A stretch of DNA of 52,106 nucleotides from JACQKT01 sp038063055. GTDB taxonomy: Bacteria > Patescibacteriota > Minisyncoccia > UBA6257 > 2-01-FULL-56-20. The DNA is taken from the NCBI GenBank assembly GCA_038063055.1, contig JBBTVY010000001.1:1-52106 (forward strand), read 5' to 3'. Of this stretch, positions 23,505-31,856 are shown one piece after another; position 1 is the first letter of the stretch; each line of letters begins with the position of its first letter. Position numbers and translations under genes: made by a program. The notes under the pieces are model-generated. The model made no database searches, was not told where the DNA came from, and saw only the letters and a program-made list of their open reading frames with translations.

Positions 23505-25016
23505 CTACCAGTTGTTCGTAATGTCTAATGTGGTTGTGGTTATTGCTATACCTACTTTTCTAATAACCGTTCCCGGCGTTGTGCTTATTATCCCCGATGA
23601 ATTACCGAGATAGTATTGTTTTCCAGTGATGAGATTTGTAGAAATATTTTGAGCAAGCCCACCAATAATTACATCGCCAACACTATTGGCTGATGTAGTG
23701 GTAGCGGCAAATCCTATAAATCCATCCGAGTAACCATTATTGGCCGCACTTGCCATATAAACCTGTCCAGCAACTCTGTTACCGCCAGAAATCATCGTCT
23801 GTCCCACACCACTGTTGTACAAATAAGTGACTTCTTGAGCTGAAAGAGCCTTGCTCCAAATCCCAAACTCGTCTAAAGATGCAGTAAGTTTGTATAGTGA
23901 GGTTCCTTGCTGTGCGCCAATAACACCAGGAACAGCATTTGATGTAGGAACTGACCCTGTAGCAGTATTAGTCAAAGATCCATCTTTATAGTAAGAAACC
24001 GTAGTACCAGAGAGTGTTACTACAATATGATGCCAATTACCGTCGTTAATAGTCCCTGTCTGCTGAGTCCATACACCTCCGCTCATAAAAGCAATCTGTC
24101 CAGGGGCTGTTCCAGGCCCTAAAAAAGTTCCGATACCATAGCCCGGTGCGCCTCCTGACTCGTGGCTAAAAACAAACTGAAGTGCAGCAGAAGATGTTTT
24201 AATCCAAAAAGCAATAGATAAATTACCAGTTATATTCAGATTAGAACCGCTACCTATGTCTATGTCTTGCGAACCAGCGAAATTGGCCCCTTTATTCACT
24301 TTCCCGTTTGCAAAATCATAAGTCAATGAGCCAGCATCCGTCCCATTATTAGAATCAAAGAAGTCGGTCGAATCGCCGTCCATTTTCCAATAGGAAATGA
24401 GACCAGTCGTAAGTGTATGATTTGTATCAACTTGAAATGATAACGAACTTCCATCGCTCACATACACTGCTCTGCCCGCATTTACATCTTCTCCAAAAGT
24501 AAATGGAGCGGTTAAACTGCTCGGATTTAATGATGCTGGCGCGGAACTTTGCCATACCGAACCGTTTGACGTAAGCACATTACCATTTGCTCCCGGAGCT
24601 ATTGTCGTAAATGAATTGGTTGAGGAGGCAACGACCACGCCGTTAGTATACGTCGAAGCTCCCGTGCCGCCGGAATTAACTCCAATCGGAGTTCCTGCTG
24701 TAATATATCCGGAAGCTGAGAAGTTGGTGCCTGATGCATTCGTAAATGCCAAAGAAGTAACGCTCAAAGAAGTTCCCGTAGCGTTAGTGAATGTAAGTCC
24801 CTGCAAAGAACTTTTCACGTTAACTGCAAAAAGTGCCGTAGAGTTGTTGTATGTAAAGTCAGAAAATCCTGTAATAGTGCCTGCGTCTGACCATACTGCA
24901 ATAAATGTCGATGTACTATTCCCCCAAACAGGGGCTGCAAATGAATTCGACGCCCCAGAAAACAGCGACACAGCTATAACGGCAACCACAAATAAAAACC
25001 TTGTTTTATTAGTCAT
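23505..25016 (-). CDS. Secreted LamG/concanavalin A-like protein
   Basis: The 503-residue protein starts with a signal peptide (residues 1 to about 28, ending SNSFAAP). A repetitive Ser/Thr/Gly-rich section follows (LTFTNATGTSLSV, LAFTNASGTNFSA, NSGGTGASTYTNGV). A LamG_3 domain covers roughly residues 205-405, with LISYWKMDGDSTDF, LNITGNLSIAFWIKTS, DGNWHHIVVTLSG, SYYKDGSL and LDEFGIWSKALSAQEVTYLY. The end resembles a small beta domain. Such proteins bind carbohydrate or act as structural surface modules; the first part recalls fibre-like adhesins. It is the only non-enzymatic exported protein in this stretch and separates the GT11 side from the GT-C gene. It probably arrived as an insertion. 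Confidence 0.85.
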   Translation of the reverse strand: MTNKTRFLFVVAVIAVSLFSGASNSFAAPVWGNSTSTFIAVWSDAGTITGFSDFTYNNSTALFAVNVKSSLQGLTFTNATGTSLSVTSLAFTNASGTNFSASGYITAGTPIGVNSGGTGASTYTNGVVVASSTNSFTTIAPGANGNVLTSNGSVWQSSAPASLNPSSLTAPFTFGEDVNAGRAVYVSDGSSLSFQVDTNHTLTTGLISYWKMDGDSTDFFDSNNGTDAGSLTYDFANGKVNKGANFAGSQDIDIGSGSNLNITGNLSIAFWIKTSSAALQFVFSHESGGAPGYGIGTFLGPGTAPGQIAFMSGGVWTQQTGTINDGNWHHIVVTLSGTTVSYYKDGSLTNTATGSVPTSNAVPGVIGAQQGTSLYKLTASLDEFGIWSKALSAQEVTYLYNSGVGQTMISGGNRVAGQVYMASAANNGYSDGFIGFAATTTSANSVGDVIIGGLAQNISTNLITGKQYYLGNSSGIISTTPGTVIRKVGIAITTTTLDITNNW

Positions 25017-25119
25017 AACCGAACATTAACACGGTCTTCGTGATCGGGCAATTGAAACTGTAGAAAACCTCGCCCGAAATCACGGATGTCATATTTCCAT
25101 TGTATTCCTACAAGAATGA

Positions 25120-26709
25120 CTAGGGGCGTGCCGGAATCCAGAGAATATGCTTAATTTTTCCCCCATATAAATGCGCGTAGCCTAATTCGAGTACCGCCTG
25201 CTGCCTATATAATTTATCAATCATCAGCTGGCGGGTCAACTGACTTTCTTCGCCCAGAGTAACAATTGCGCTGAAACGGCGGCTCGCAACATCCCGGTTA
25301 AGGGAAAAGTAAATGTCTCTTTTCAAATTTCCGAATGCGCCGTTTTCAGAAATAGCTTCGAAACTACTCGCTTCAAGGAGCGATTTATGGCCTGTGGATG
25401 CGAGTATGGCATCAAGGCGCTCGGTTAAAATATCTCCGGGAAATTTTCGCAGGGCAACAATAAGGGCGCTGGCCGCTTGTTTATCTTCCGGACTTGGCCC
25501 GGTTAAAATCCTAATTCCCGAAAAAACCGTCAGTTGAATCACGAGGTAAACAATGGCAAAGGCAACAATTAATGAATCCGCTTTGAGGCAATTGAAGCCG
25601 AACTTTTCAATAAGCGCCTCTATCGAAAAAGGAATTAAAAGAATACTAGCATATAAAAGCGGTATGAAAGAAGTTATACCGGCGCCTTCGTTTTGACCAA
25701 GCTTGACGAACAACAATAGATTTGCTAACCACCAAATCCCGGTTATAAAAATTTCCGAGCCAATCTTGGTACGACGCCTGGTAAAATTAAACCATATTGC
25801 GAATCCGGCTGCCGCCACAATCCCTCCGTACTGAAGCATTAAAACCTTCATTAAATCCCAGAGATGTGCGAAGCTTGCAATGTCCCGGCCATAAATTTGA
25901 TTACTAAACAGAAATACGTTATCAAAAAAATAGGGGGTTTCTGATATAATCCAAAGAGCAAAACCGGAGCCAGCCAAAAAAATTCCAGCTTCGGCCAATA
26001 GATTCCAGTGGAAAGATCGTGTTTTCAAAAATCTTAATAGAACTGCTCCTCCAACTACACAGACAGCTGCCAAGCCCGCTTGTTTCGTAAAAAAGGCGGC
26101 TAAAGCCGCAAAAACGGCAATAAGCAAAAAACATATTTTCTTTCTGCTTTGTTCTTCTTTAATGTATTTAATGGAAAATAAAACGTTCAAAAGAGACAAA
26201 AACAGCATAAGGCTGTCTGTTCTGCCAAAAAGCAAAAAAACCGTCGCGGGAATAAATGCCATTAATCCACCCAACACCACTAAAGAAGTATTTTTATGCG
26301 GCAACCGTTTAAGTATCAAGACCGCCATCAACCAGGTGCCCAAGGCTCCCAAAAGGGCAACGGAACGATTCGCCAAAAGCGGACTGCCCAGAAATCCCGT
26401 GACAGCGGAAGATAGTATATAAAAAAACGGCGGGTAAACTGCGAAAATGTACGGGGATTTATCGGGCGGACCGTAAAGCGCTTCGCCGGAATGAATCCTT
26501 TGGGTAAAAATTACATTTTCGTTTTCGGACAGTTCCCACGCGCTCGGATAAGACATCAAATTCAGCTCGTAGCGAATTAAAAAAAACAGAAGAATTAATC
26601 CGGCGGCCCCAAGAATAAAAAAAACATATTTTGCCTCAATCCGCTTCAACAAAAAATACAAAAACAGGGCTGCGCCAAAAATCAATAAAAATTTAATTAT
26701 AAAAATCAT
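25120..26709 (-). CDS. GT-C fold membrane glycosyltransferase (GT39/PMT-like)
   Basis: The 529-residue protein has about 11-12 membrane helices. The first outer loop holds WELSENENVIFTQRIHSGEA and IFAVYPPFFYILSS, a pattern shared by ArnT/PMT-like enzymes (an acidic residue near the first helix, then YPP). LFGRTDSLMLFLSLLN follows the second set of helices. These enzymes use polyprenyl-phosphate sugars as donors and act on the outer face. A polyprenyl-phosphate sugar synthase (DPM1-like) lies at 28984-29709, a natural partner. The family is divergent, so the precise class is uncertain. Its start overlaps the FAD oxidoreductase end by four bases. The 103-base gap before the LamG gene has short open frames but no convincing gene. 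Confidence 0.78.
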   Translation of the reverse strand: MIFIIKFLLIFGAALFLYFLLKRIEAKYVFFILGAAGLILLFFLIRYELNLMSYPSAWELSENENVIFTQRIHSGEALYGPPDKSPYIFAVYPPFFYILSSAVTGFLGSPLLANRSVALLGALGTWLMAVLILKRLPHKNTSLVVLGGLMAFIPATVFLLFGRTDSLMLFLSLLNVLFSIKYIKEEQSRKKICFLLIAVFAALAAFFTKQAGLAAVCVVGGAVLLRFLKTRSFHWNLLAEAGIFLAGSGFALWIISETPYFFDNVFLFSNQIYGRDIASFAHLWDLMKVLMLQYGGIVAAAGFAIWFNFTRRRTKIGSEIFITGIWWLANLLLFVKLGQNEGAGITSFIPLLYASILLIPFSIEALIEKFGFNCLKADSLIVAFAIVYLVIQLTVFSGIRILTGPSPEDKQAASALIVALRKFPGDILTERLDAILASTGHKSLLEASSFEAISENGAFGNLKRDIYFSLNRDVASRRFSAIVTLGEESQLTRQLMIDKLYRQQAVLELGYAHLYGGKIKHILWIPARP

Positions 26710-28040
26710 AGCTGTTTTTTCCGCTGTTCTATGAAAAAATCGACCAGATCTTTGCCTATTTTAATGGAATTGCCGGTTCCTCGATCAAGCGGATAAATAT
26801 GCGAGGCGCTGCCAATATAAAGATTGGAAATTTCTTTGAAATTTTTGGGCGGCATGTTGTTCTTATAATCCTTGAAAAACGACGGTGCGGCCCCGACACT
26901 GCGATGGAGTGAGCTAGCCTCGATTTCATTGGATCGCAGATCAGGAAAAATTTTTTTTAGATGTTTCAAAAACTCTTCGGTAATTTCTTCATCGGATAAC
27001 TGCCAAAGCCGCTCTTTGTCCCGCTCCAAGTAACGGCTCAAATATACAAGGTGACGTCCGCCAAACCGCTCGGTTCCGCTTAAATGACTGAATTCTATAA
27101 TAACCGTGAAAGGGATATTTTTATCGCCTACATTTATCCAAAAATACGGCGATAGACTGCGTTTTGCAAAAAAAGCCAAACAAACAACGTCTACCATCTT
27201 ATAAAGGCCGAGTCGTTTCTTCGCGCTATCAGGAAAATTAGCCGCGACCGCAAGCAAATTCGGCAACGGAATATAGGAAAAAACCGGTTCGTCGACTCCG
27301 ACTTCAAAATTTTTCTTCGCCGTCTTTATTCCGACGATTCGGCTATCTTGATAAATAATTTCCTTAACTGGATTTTCAAGCCAAACTTCCCCGTTCCGCC
27401 TCAACTTTGCATCAATACTTTCAAAGAGATATTTATAGGTATTTGTTATAAACCCGAATGTCGGTCCGAAGTTAAACGAATGTTTTGAAGCCATATGCTG
27501 GTTTAATCTTGTGACAATCCAATCTGCAGAGAGTGAATATTTATCATTCTGGAATTTCATGTCCAAAAGCGGATCCCAAAGAATGTCGTACAATCTTGGC
27601 GAGAATGTCTTTTTTAGCCAGTCAATCGCCAGCATACCTTCGCCGTCACCTGTTTTTTTAAACGTAAGTTTTAAAAACGCTTTTATAAAATCTATTTTAT
27701 CTCTGAGAGTAAAAAAATTGGAAAGTAAAATGGAAACAGGGTTGTCGATTGAATGAAGCTGTCCTCCGGACCAAAGAGCATTTTTCACCGAACGCCAGCG
27801 GATCTGCGGTACAATCCTGTTTTCGTCGAAAAAATCGCTGATATTTTTTTCATCGCTCCAATAAACAAAATGATAATATTTTTCGATCTCAAAATCGCCG
27901 AGTTTTTTGACTTTGGCCAATCCGCCGAGCGAGCCACTTGATTCAATAATTATTACTTGATATCCATTCTTAATAAGTTCGCAAGCGGCGGCGAGTCCCA
28001 TTACCCCTCCGCTGATGACATATGCTGATTTTTTTTTCAT
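26706..28040 (-). CDS. FAD-dependent oxidoreductase (amine oxidase/UDP-galactopyranose mutase-like)
   Basis: The 444-residue protein opens YVISGGVMGLAAACELIKNG, then VIIIESSGSLGGLAKVKKL, the dinucleotide-binding fold and second FAD motif of the protoporphyrinogen oxidase/UGM-like superfamily. The first Gly of GxGxxG is a Ser here (S-G-G-V-M-G), which is unusual. The C-terminal IGSASHIYPLDRGTGNSIK contacts FAD in this fold. In polysaccharide loci such proteins are often annotated as UDP-galactopyranose mutase relatives, but the substrate is uncertain. It lies between an epimerase and the GT-C gene with overlaps of four bases or less, so it is probably part of making or altering a lipid-linked sugar. 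Confidence 0.82.
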   Translation of the reverse strand: MKKKSAYVISGGVMGLAAACELIKNGYQVIIIESSGSLGGLAKVKKLGDFEIEKYYHFVYWSDEKNISDFFDENRIVPQIRWRSVKNALWSGGQLHSIDNPVSILLSNFFTLRDKIDFIKAFLKLTFKKTGDGEGMLAIDWLKKTFSPRLYDILWDPLLDMKFQNDKYSLSADWIVTRLNQHMASKHSFNFGPTFGFITNTYKYLFESIDAKLRRNGEVWLENPVKEIIYQDSRIVGIKTAKKNFEVGVDEPVFSYIPLPNLLAVAANFPDSAKKRLGLYKMVDVVCLAFFAKRSLSPYFWINVGDKNIPFTVIIEFSHLSGTERFGGRHLVYLSRYLERDKERLWQLSDEEITEEFLKHLKKIFPDLRSNEIEASSLHRSVGAAPSFFKDYKNNMPPKNFKEISNLYIGSASHIYPLDRGTGNSIKIGKDLVDFFIEQRKKQL

Positions 28041-28043
28041 AAT

Positions 28044-28973
28044 TCAAGCCCTAAATCGTTTTTGCCAGGCTACCGTCTTTATGATTCCTGAATTCAGTGG
28101 CGTGGTTATGCGACAGCCCAGTTTAACGATTTTTTTAATGTCCGCTCTCCAGACTTGGCCATCGGATGATCTTAATCGGCCAGTGAAACTTATTTGCGGC
28201 CTCAATCCCATAGCAGAACCAACCGTCTTGGCAATTTCTAGCGTTGAATAAAGTTTGCCCGAACCCAAATTGTAAACACTGCCGTCATAATTTCCTCGCT
28301 CGGCCACCCGAATTATGTTTTTGATTTGATCGTCAATAAAAACTAAATCGCGCGCTTGCTTGCCGTCTCCGATGATCTCCAAATCTTCAGGATTTTTAGA
28401 AAGCTTTTCTATGAAATCAAAAATGATTTGCCGTTTATGGCCTGGTCCATAAGTTGAAAAAAGACGCAAAGAAAGGGCGGGTATCCCGTACTGTCTGGCG
28501 TATACGGAAACGTATCGTTCTCCGGTTAGTTTAGATACTCCGTATGGCGAAATCGGTAACGGCACCGAGATATCTTCCGATAGTTTCTTATCCCGACAGT
28601 TTCCGTACACTGCCACCGAAGAAGCGAAAACAAATCGCGGCCGGGATTTTAATCCTCTTAGTATTTCAAGAATTTTAAGAGTAGAAACGGCGTTTGTTTT
28701 GAAATCAATAATTGGTTTTTGAACAGAACAGTACGGATCGGCATTGCCGGCAAAATGAAAAATATAATCAAAATGGCTGTTCTTAAGAAACTTTAAAAAC
28801 TTACTTGAACGGACATCGGCACGGATAAAACGGGTTTTCTTCGGCAACTGTCCTTGCCAATTATTTCTCCCAACAACCACTACCTGATTTATTTTTGCTA
28901 ACTCTTTTACAAGATTACTGCCTATAAAACCAGTCCCGCCAGTCACCAAGACTTTTCTATTCCCTGAGACCAT
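28044..28973 (-). CDS. NAD-dependent epimerase/dehydratase
   Basis: The 309-residue extended SDR begins KVLVTGGTGFIGSNLVKELA and has FIRADVRSS, FASSVAVYG and the catalytic SPYGVSKLTGERYV (YxxxK). LRLFSTYGPGHKRQ and FIDDQIKNIIRVAERG are typical of UDP-sugar 4-epimerases or GDP-sugar reductases. Substrate unknown. It lies three bases upstream of the FAD oxidoreductase on the minus strand and ten bases downstream of the DPM1-like gene; the set could make a modified sugar and load it on a polyprenyl carrier. That grouping is inference. Confidence 0.87.
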   Translation of the reverse strand: MVSGNRKVLVTGGTGFIGSNLVKELAKINQVVVVGRNNWQGQLPKKTRFIRADVRSSKFLKFLKNSHFDYIFHFAGNADPYCSVQKPIIDFKTNAVSTLKILEILRGLKSRPRFVFASSVAVYGNCRDKKLSEDISVPLPISPYGVSKLTGERYVSVYARQYGIPALSLRLFSTYGPGHKRQIIFDFIEKLSKNPEDLEIIGDGKQARDLVFIDDQIKNIIRVAERGNYDGSVYNLGSGKLYSTLEIAKTVGSAMGLRPQISFTGRLRSSDGQVWRADIKKIVKLGCRITTPLNSGIIKTVAWQKRFRA

Positions 28974-28983
28974 AATTACAATC

Positions 28984-29709
28984 CTAATTTAACGGAACCG
29001 CTGAGTCAAACCAAGAACGTTTAATTTTGTGAAGCGCGGCCAAACATTTAAATCCGGCTCCAAAAAGATGGGCAACTTTTGACTGACCATGAATCCGTGA
29101 GGTGAAAGTGACCGGGATTTCTTTTACTTTGCCGCCACTTGCCTTGTAAGCCAAAAAACTTTCCTGAATGAAAAAATCTGGGTGACCAAAAAAAGTTATC
29201 TGCCCTTTAATTTTTTTAAAAACATCTCTACGAATCCCCCGGAGGGCAAAACTTGGATCTTTTATTGAAATTCCCAGATACCAGCCCGAGATCAAATTAA
29301 TAATCCTGCTGCCAACACGCTTAAGCCAAAAAACATTGCTCGAACCTCCTTTTATATAGCGAGAACCAAGCACAAAATGGACCCCTGACTCAAGTTCAAA
29401 AATGATTTGCTTTATAGCCGAAAGACCGACTAAAAAATCCGCTTCCATTGTAATGATGAAATTTCCATTTGCCTTGCTCATCCCCTGAAAATAAGCCGAC
29501 CCGAGACCTTGCTTTGCTGGACGCTTAATCAAGCGGATTGCCGGATTTTTCCTCGCTTCGGCGGAAATTAATTCGCCGGTCCCGTCAGGGCTGGAATCAT
29601 CAACAAAAATAATTTCATAATCTTTCAGACCGAGTTTTTGTATCTCTGAAAGTAGAGGTTTTATATTGTCTTTCTCATTATACGTTGGGATGATAAGCGA
29701 GATTAGCAT
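28984..29709 (-). CDS. Polyprenol monophosphate sugar synthase (DPM1-like GT2)
   Basis: The 241-residue protein starts SLIIPTYNEKDNIKPLLSEI and has IIFVDDSSPDGTGELI and RPAKQGLGSAYFQGM, all typical of dolichyl/polyprenyl-phosphate mannose synthases. The metal motif normally written DAD reads MEADF here, an E for D change. SRYIKGGSSN and SFALRGIRRDVF follow as in the family. There is no C-terminal membrane domain, so it is the short DPM1 type. It would transfer a sugar from a GDP- or UDP-donor to polyprenyl phosphate, feeding GT-C enzymes such as the one at 25120-26709. It is the first gene of its minus-strand run and diverges from the ligase-like gene. Confidence 0.88.
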   Translation of the reverse strand: MLISLIIPTYNEKDNIKPLLSEIQKLGLKDYEIIFVDDSSPDGTGELISAEARKNPAIRLIKRPAKQGLGSAYFQGMSKANGNFIITMEADFLVGLSAIKQIIFELESGVHFVLGSRYIKGGSSNVFWLKRVGSRIINLISGWYLGISIKDPSFALRGIRRDVFKKIKGQITFFGHPDFFIQESFLAYKASGGKVKEIPVTFTSRIHGQSKVAHLFGAGFKCLAALHKIKRSWFDSAVPLN

Positions 29710-29752
29710 GTTTCCTATTCTAACTCAATCTGCATTCTCTCACCAACAGGCA

Positions 29753-29770
29753 TTATCATAATCATGATAA
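29753..29770. promoter_or_regulatory. Operator-like inverted repeat in divergent promoter region
   Basis: TTATCAT (29753-29759) and ATGATAA (29764-29770) form a perfect 7-4-7 inverted repeat in the 162 bases between the divergent DPM1-like and ligase-like genes. Size and position suit a dimeric regulator. A TATAAT at 29847-29852 could serve the ligase-like gene, although the -35 is weak. Confidence 0.35.
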
Positions 29771-29871
29771 ATTGCTGTCTTTCTACTATTAGGTAAATAT
29801 TTCTTGTAATGTCGGCCATCCTACTTTTTATAGTCTGGCGTTAGTATATAATGTTGTGTATCGTAATCTAT

Positions 29872-31209
29872 ATGCAACGTTTATCAAAAATCCTAATTGT
29901 CCTGGCAGCGGCGGCGCTGCCTTTTAAATACGGTCCAATCTATGCATGGCCATTCGTATTCCTCATCCTTGCCGCCGCCGCGTTTAAATTAGTCTCGATA
30001 ACCGCAAACAAGACGGAAAACGAGCCGAGGGAATTTTTTTTTGGGACTAAAGTACTATCTTTTTTCTTTCTTTTTCTGGCTATCGGCTCAGTAAATAATT
30101 GGCTAATATACGGCATAAGTTATACCACTCTGAAAGCGATTATTATAGATTTCTTGCTCTTGGGAATCTACGCAATCGGTTTTCTCTTGGTTTTATCTTA
30201 TGGCGCCGATCCAAAATTTCGAAAAAGCGTTCTTGCTGGGTTTCTGGCGCCATTAGTTTTTACGCCATTTGTGTTTATGCCAGATTTGGCGAAGAAACTC
30301 AATTTTGTGTCAGGGACAAATATGTTTGAGGGTCTCCAGAAAGGAGAGCCAACCTCCTTCGCCAGCATTGTGCTTATACCATTCATAATACTTACTGTAT
30401 CCTTTATGAGAGAGACTGACTGGAAACGAAAATTATTCTATCTTTTTGGTATTACTCTTACTTCTTCGCTTATCCTTTGGAGCGGCGTGCGAATCTCCTG
30501 GTTTGCGGCCTGTTTCTCGGCGTTACTTATCCTTATTTTTGAACTCAAGCGCAAAAAAACTTATCGATTAAAGTTCGCTGCCACAACATTTTCCTTGCTC
30601 GCCGCAGCCGCTCTTGTTTCTTTTATTGTCCTTTCCCATGACGCTCAAATATCAATCTTGAATCGGGTTTTTCCCCAAGTTACCGAATACACTTATAGTG
30701 AAGAAATTATCAAAAGCACTTCTCTCCCAAAGGCTCTTAATAAAATTATCCAAAATCCTAAACCTTACCTGCTATACCAACATCGCGACTCCATCTGGCC
30801 GCAAGCAACAAGATTGCTTGTGCAAAATCCCTTCGGTCTCGGTCTTAATTACCATGTTTCCTCTCGCGCCATCTTGCAGGACGGCCAAATTACCAAGGCT
30901 CATAATCTTTTCCTTGAAGTCGGTCTTCAGGGCGGTATTGGCGCCCTTATTATTTACTCATTTTTTATTTGGAAGCTTGTTTCTTGCATAATGAACGCGC
31001 GGAAAAAAAACGAAGAATGGCTTATTCTTAGCGTTGCATTCTCGAGTTTGTTTATTATTGCCTTTGTAAACGGCGTTTTTTTAATAAACGATATTTTTAT
31101 CGCCGCATTAATATTATCATTAGAACAGATTATCCCTGTTTCGGGTAATGGCGGAGGACAAAGAAATCTTCCTAAAGTTTTTTTAGATACCAATCAATCT
31201 TCCGTCTGA
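29872..31209 (+). CDS. O-antigen ligase/polymerase-like membrane protein (Wzy_C)
   Basis: From ATG 29872 this is a 445-residue protein with about 10-12 membrane helices. Near the C-terminus it has KAHNLFLEVGLQGGIGALII, the HN-x-E-x-x-x-x-GG pattern of the O-antigen ligase superfamily, after a large outer loop (about residues 270-340). Members attach or polymerise lipid-linked glycans at the outer face. The ATG at 29851 would add seven residues but overlaps a TATAAT (29847-29852), so the later start is preferred. A related protein is cut off at 51650-52106, so the window has two such enzymes, as it has two flippases. The end overlaps the convergent FkbM gene by 16 bases. Confidence 0.85.
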   Translation: MQRLSKILIVLAAAALPFKYGPIYAWPFVFLILAAAAFKLVSITANKTENEPREFFFGTKVLSFFFLFLAIGSVNNWLIYGISYTTLKAIIIDFLLLGIYAIGFLLVLSYGADPKFRKSVLAGFLAPLVFTPFVFMPDLAKKLNFVSGTNMFEGLQKGEPTSFASIVLIPFIILTVSFMRETDWKRKLFYLFGITLTSSLILWSGVRISWFAACFSALLILIFELKRKKTYRLKFAATTFSLLAAAALVSFIVLSHDAQISILNRVFPQVTEYTYSEEIIKSTSLPKALNKIIQNPKPYLLYQHRDSIWPQATRLLVQNPFGLGLNYHVSSRAILQDGQITKAHNLFLEVGLQGGIGALIIYSFFIWKLVSCIMNARKKNEEWLILSVAFSSLFIIAFVNGVFLINDIFIAALILSLEQIIPVSGNGGGQRNLPKVFLDTNQSSV

Positions 31210-31850
31210 TGTGGCTTGTTCAAAGTGGCGTACAAATATCCGCACTTGTCGCCGGTATATTCCGTTTTTACATCAAATCCCTGCGCCTTGAGTTTTTCTT
31301 CAATCGGCTCCGGTAAACGATGAAATTCCATTGCTATATTTTTGAATTTCCGTAAATCTTTCGTGTTTCTGAAAATTTTGAATTCTCCTCCTTCAATATC
31401 CATCTTCAGAAAATCCGCGCCGGAAACGTCGTCAAGGGAAGAAACATATTTCTGATTCACTTCAGCTTCAACTCTGTTGGCAAGCAAATTAAGCCGACTG
31501 AAAAGGACCCTCCTTTCGTCGGCTTCATAACCAATCGCCGTCGCGCCCTTCTTCAAGGCATAAACGAGGTATTCTCCGATGCCCGAGCCGATATCCAAAA
31601 CGGCGTCGCCCGATTTCAATTTATAGCATTTGTTATATCTATCCTCGATAAAAATTTCCTGAAATGAACCGAAGCCCTGTTCTCCGGCGTTTTTCCTGCC
31701 GTCCTGCATCAGGAAAAAAGAAATACCGTTCCGCAGGCGGAATAAGATTACTTTGTGCGGCTTGAGCAATTTGAATCTGTCCAAAACCCACAAAGGCCAG
31801 TCTTTAAAAACCAACACGCCCCGAATCAGAAGATTCAATTTTCTCATCAT
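31194..31850 (-). CDS. FkbM-family methyltransferase
   Basis: The 218-residue protein has the SAM loop DAVLDIGSGIGEYLVYALKK, AIGYEADERRVLFSRLNLLA and the FkbM signature ADFLKMDIEGGEFKIF, where D and E contact the substrate. FkbM-family enzymes O-methylate sugars or polyketides, and several act in lipopolysaccharide loci. A typical short FkbM domain with a basic N-terminal segment, it likely caps or modifies a glycan. It is six bases after the epimerase stop on the same strand, so the two are probably co-transcribed. Confidence 0.88.
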   Translation of the reverse strand: MMRKLNLLIRGVLVFKDWPLWVLDRFKLLKPHKVILFRLRNGISFFLMQDGRKNAGEQGFGSFQEIFIEDRYNKCYKLKSGDAVLDIGSGIGEYLVYALKKGATAIGYEADERRVLFSRLNLLANRVEAEVNQKYVSSLDDVSGADFLKMDIEGGEFKIFRNTKDLRKFKNIAMEFHRLPEPIEEKLKAQGFDVKTEYTGDKCGYLYATLNKPHQTED

Positions 31851-31856
31851 TACGGC

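Noticed and set aside
24616..25029. Long plus-strand open frame across the LamG gene
   Set aside because: It is antisense to a well-supported LamG protein with signal peptide and domain motifs; its product is a Val/Pro/Ala-rich mirror of the Thr/Gly-rich repeats.
25017..25119. Possible small genes between the LamG and GT-C genes
   Set aside because: Short frames are open on both strands (for example one reading RDRAIETVENLARNHG on plus), but none has a start with a ribosome-binding site or recognisable domain, so the stretch is only noted.
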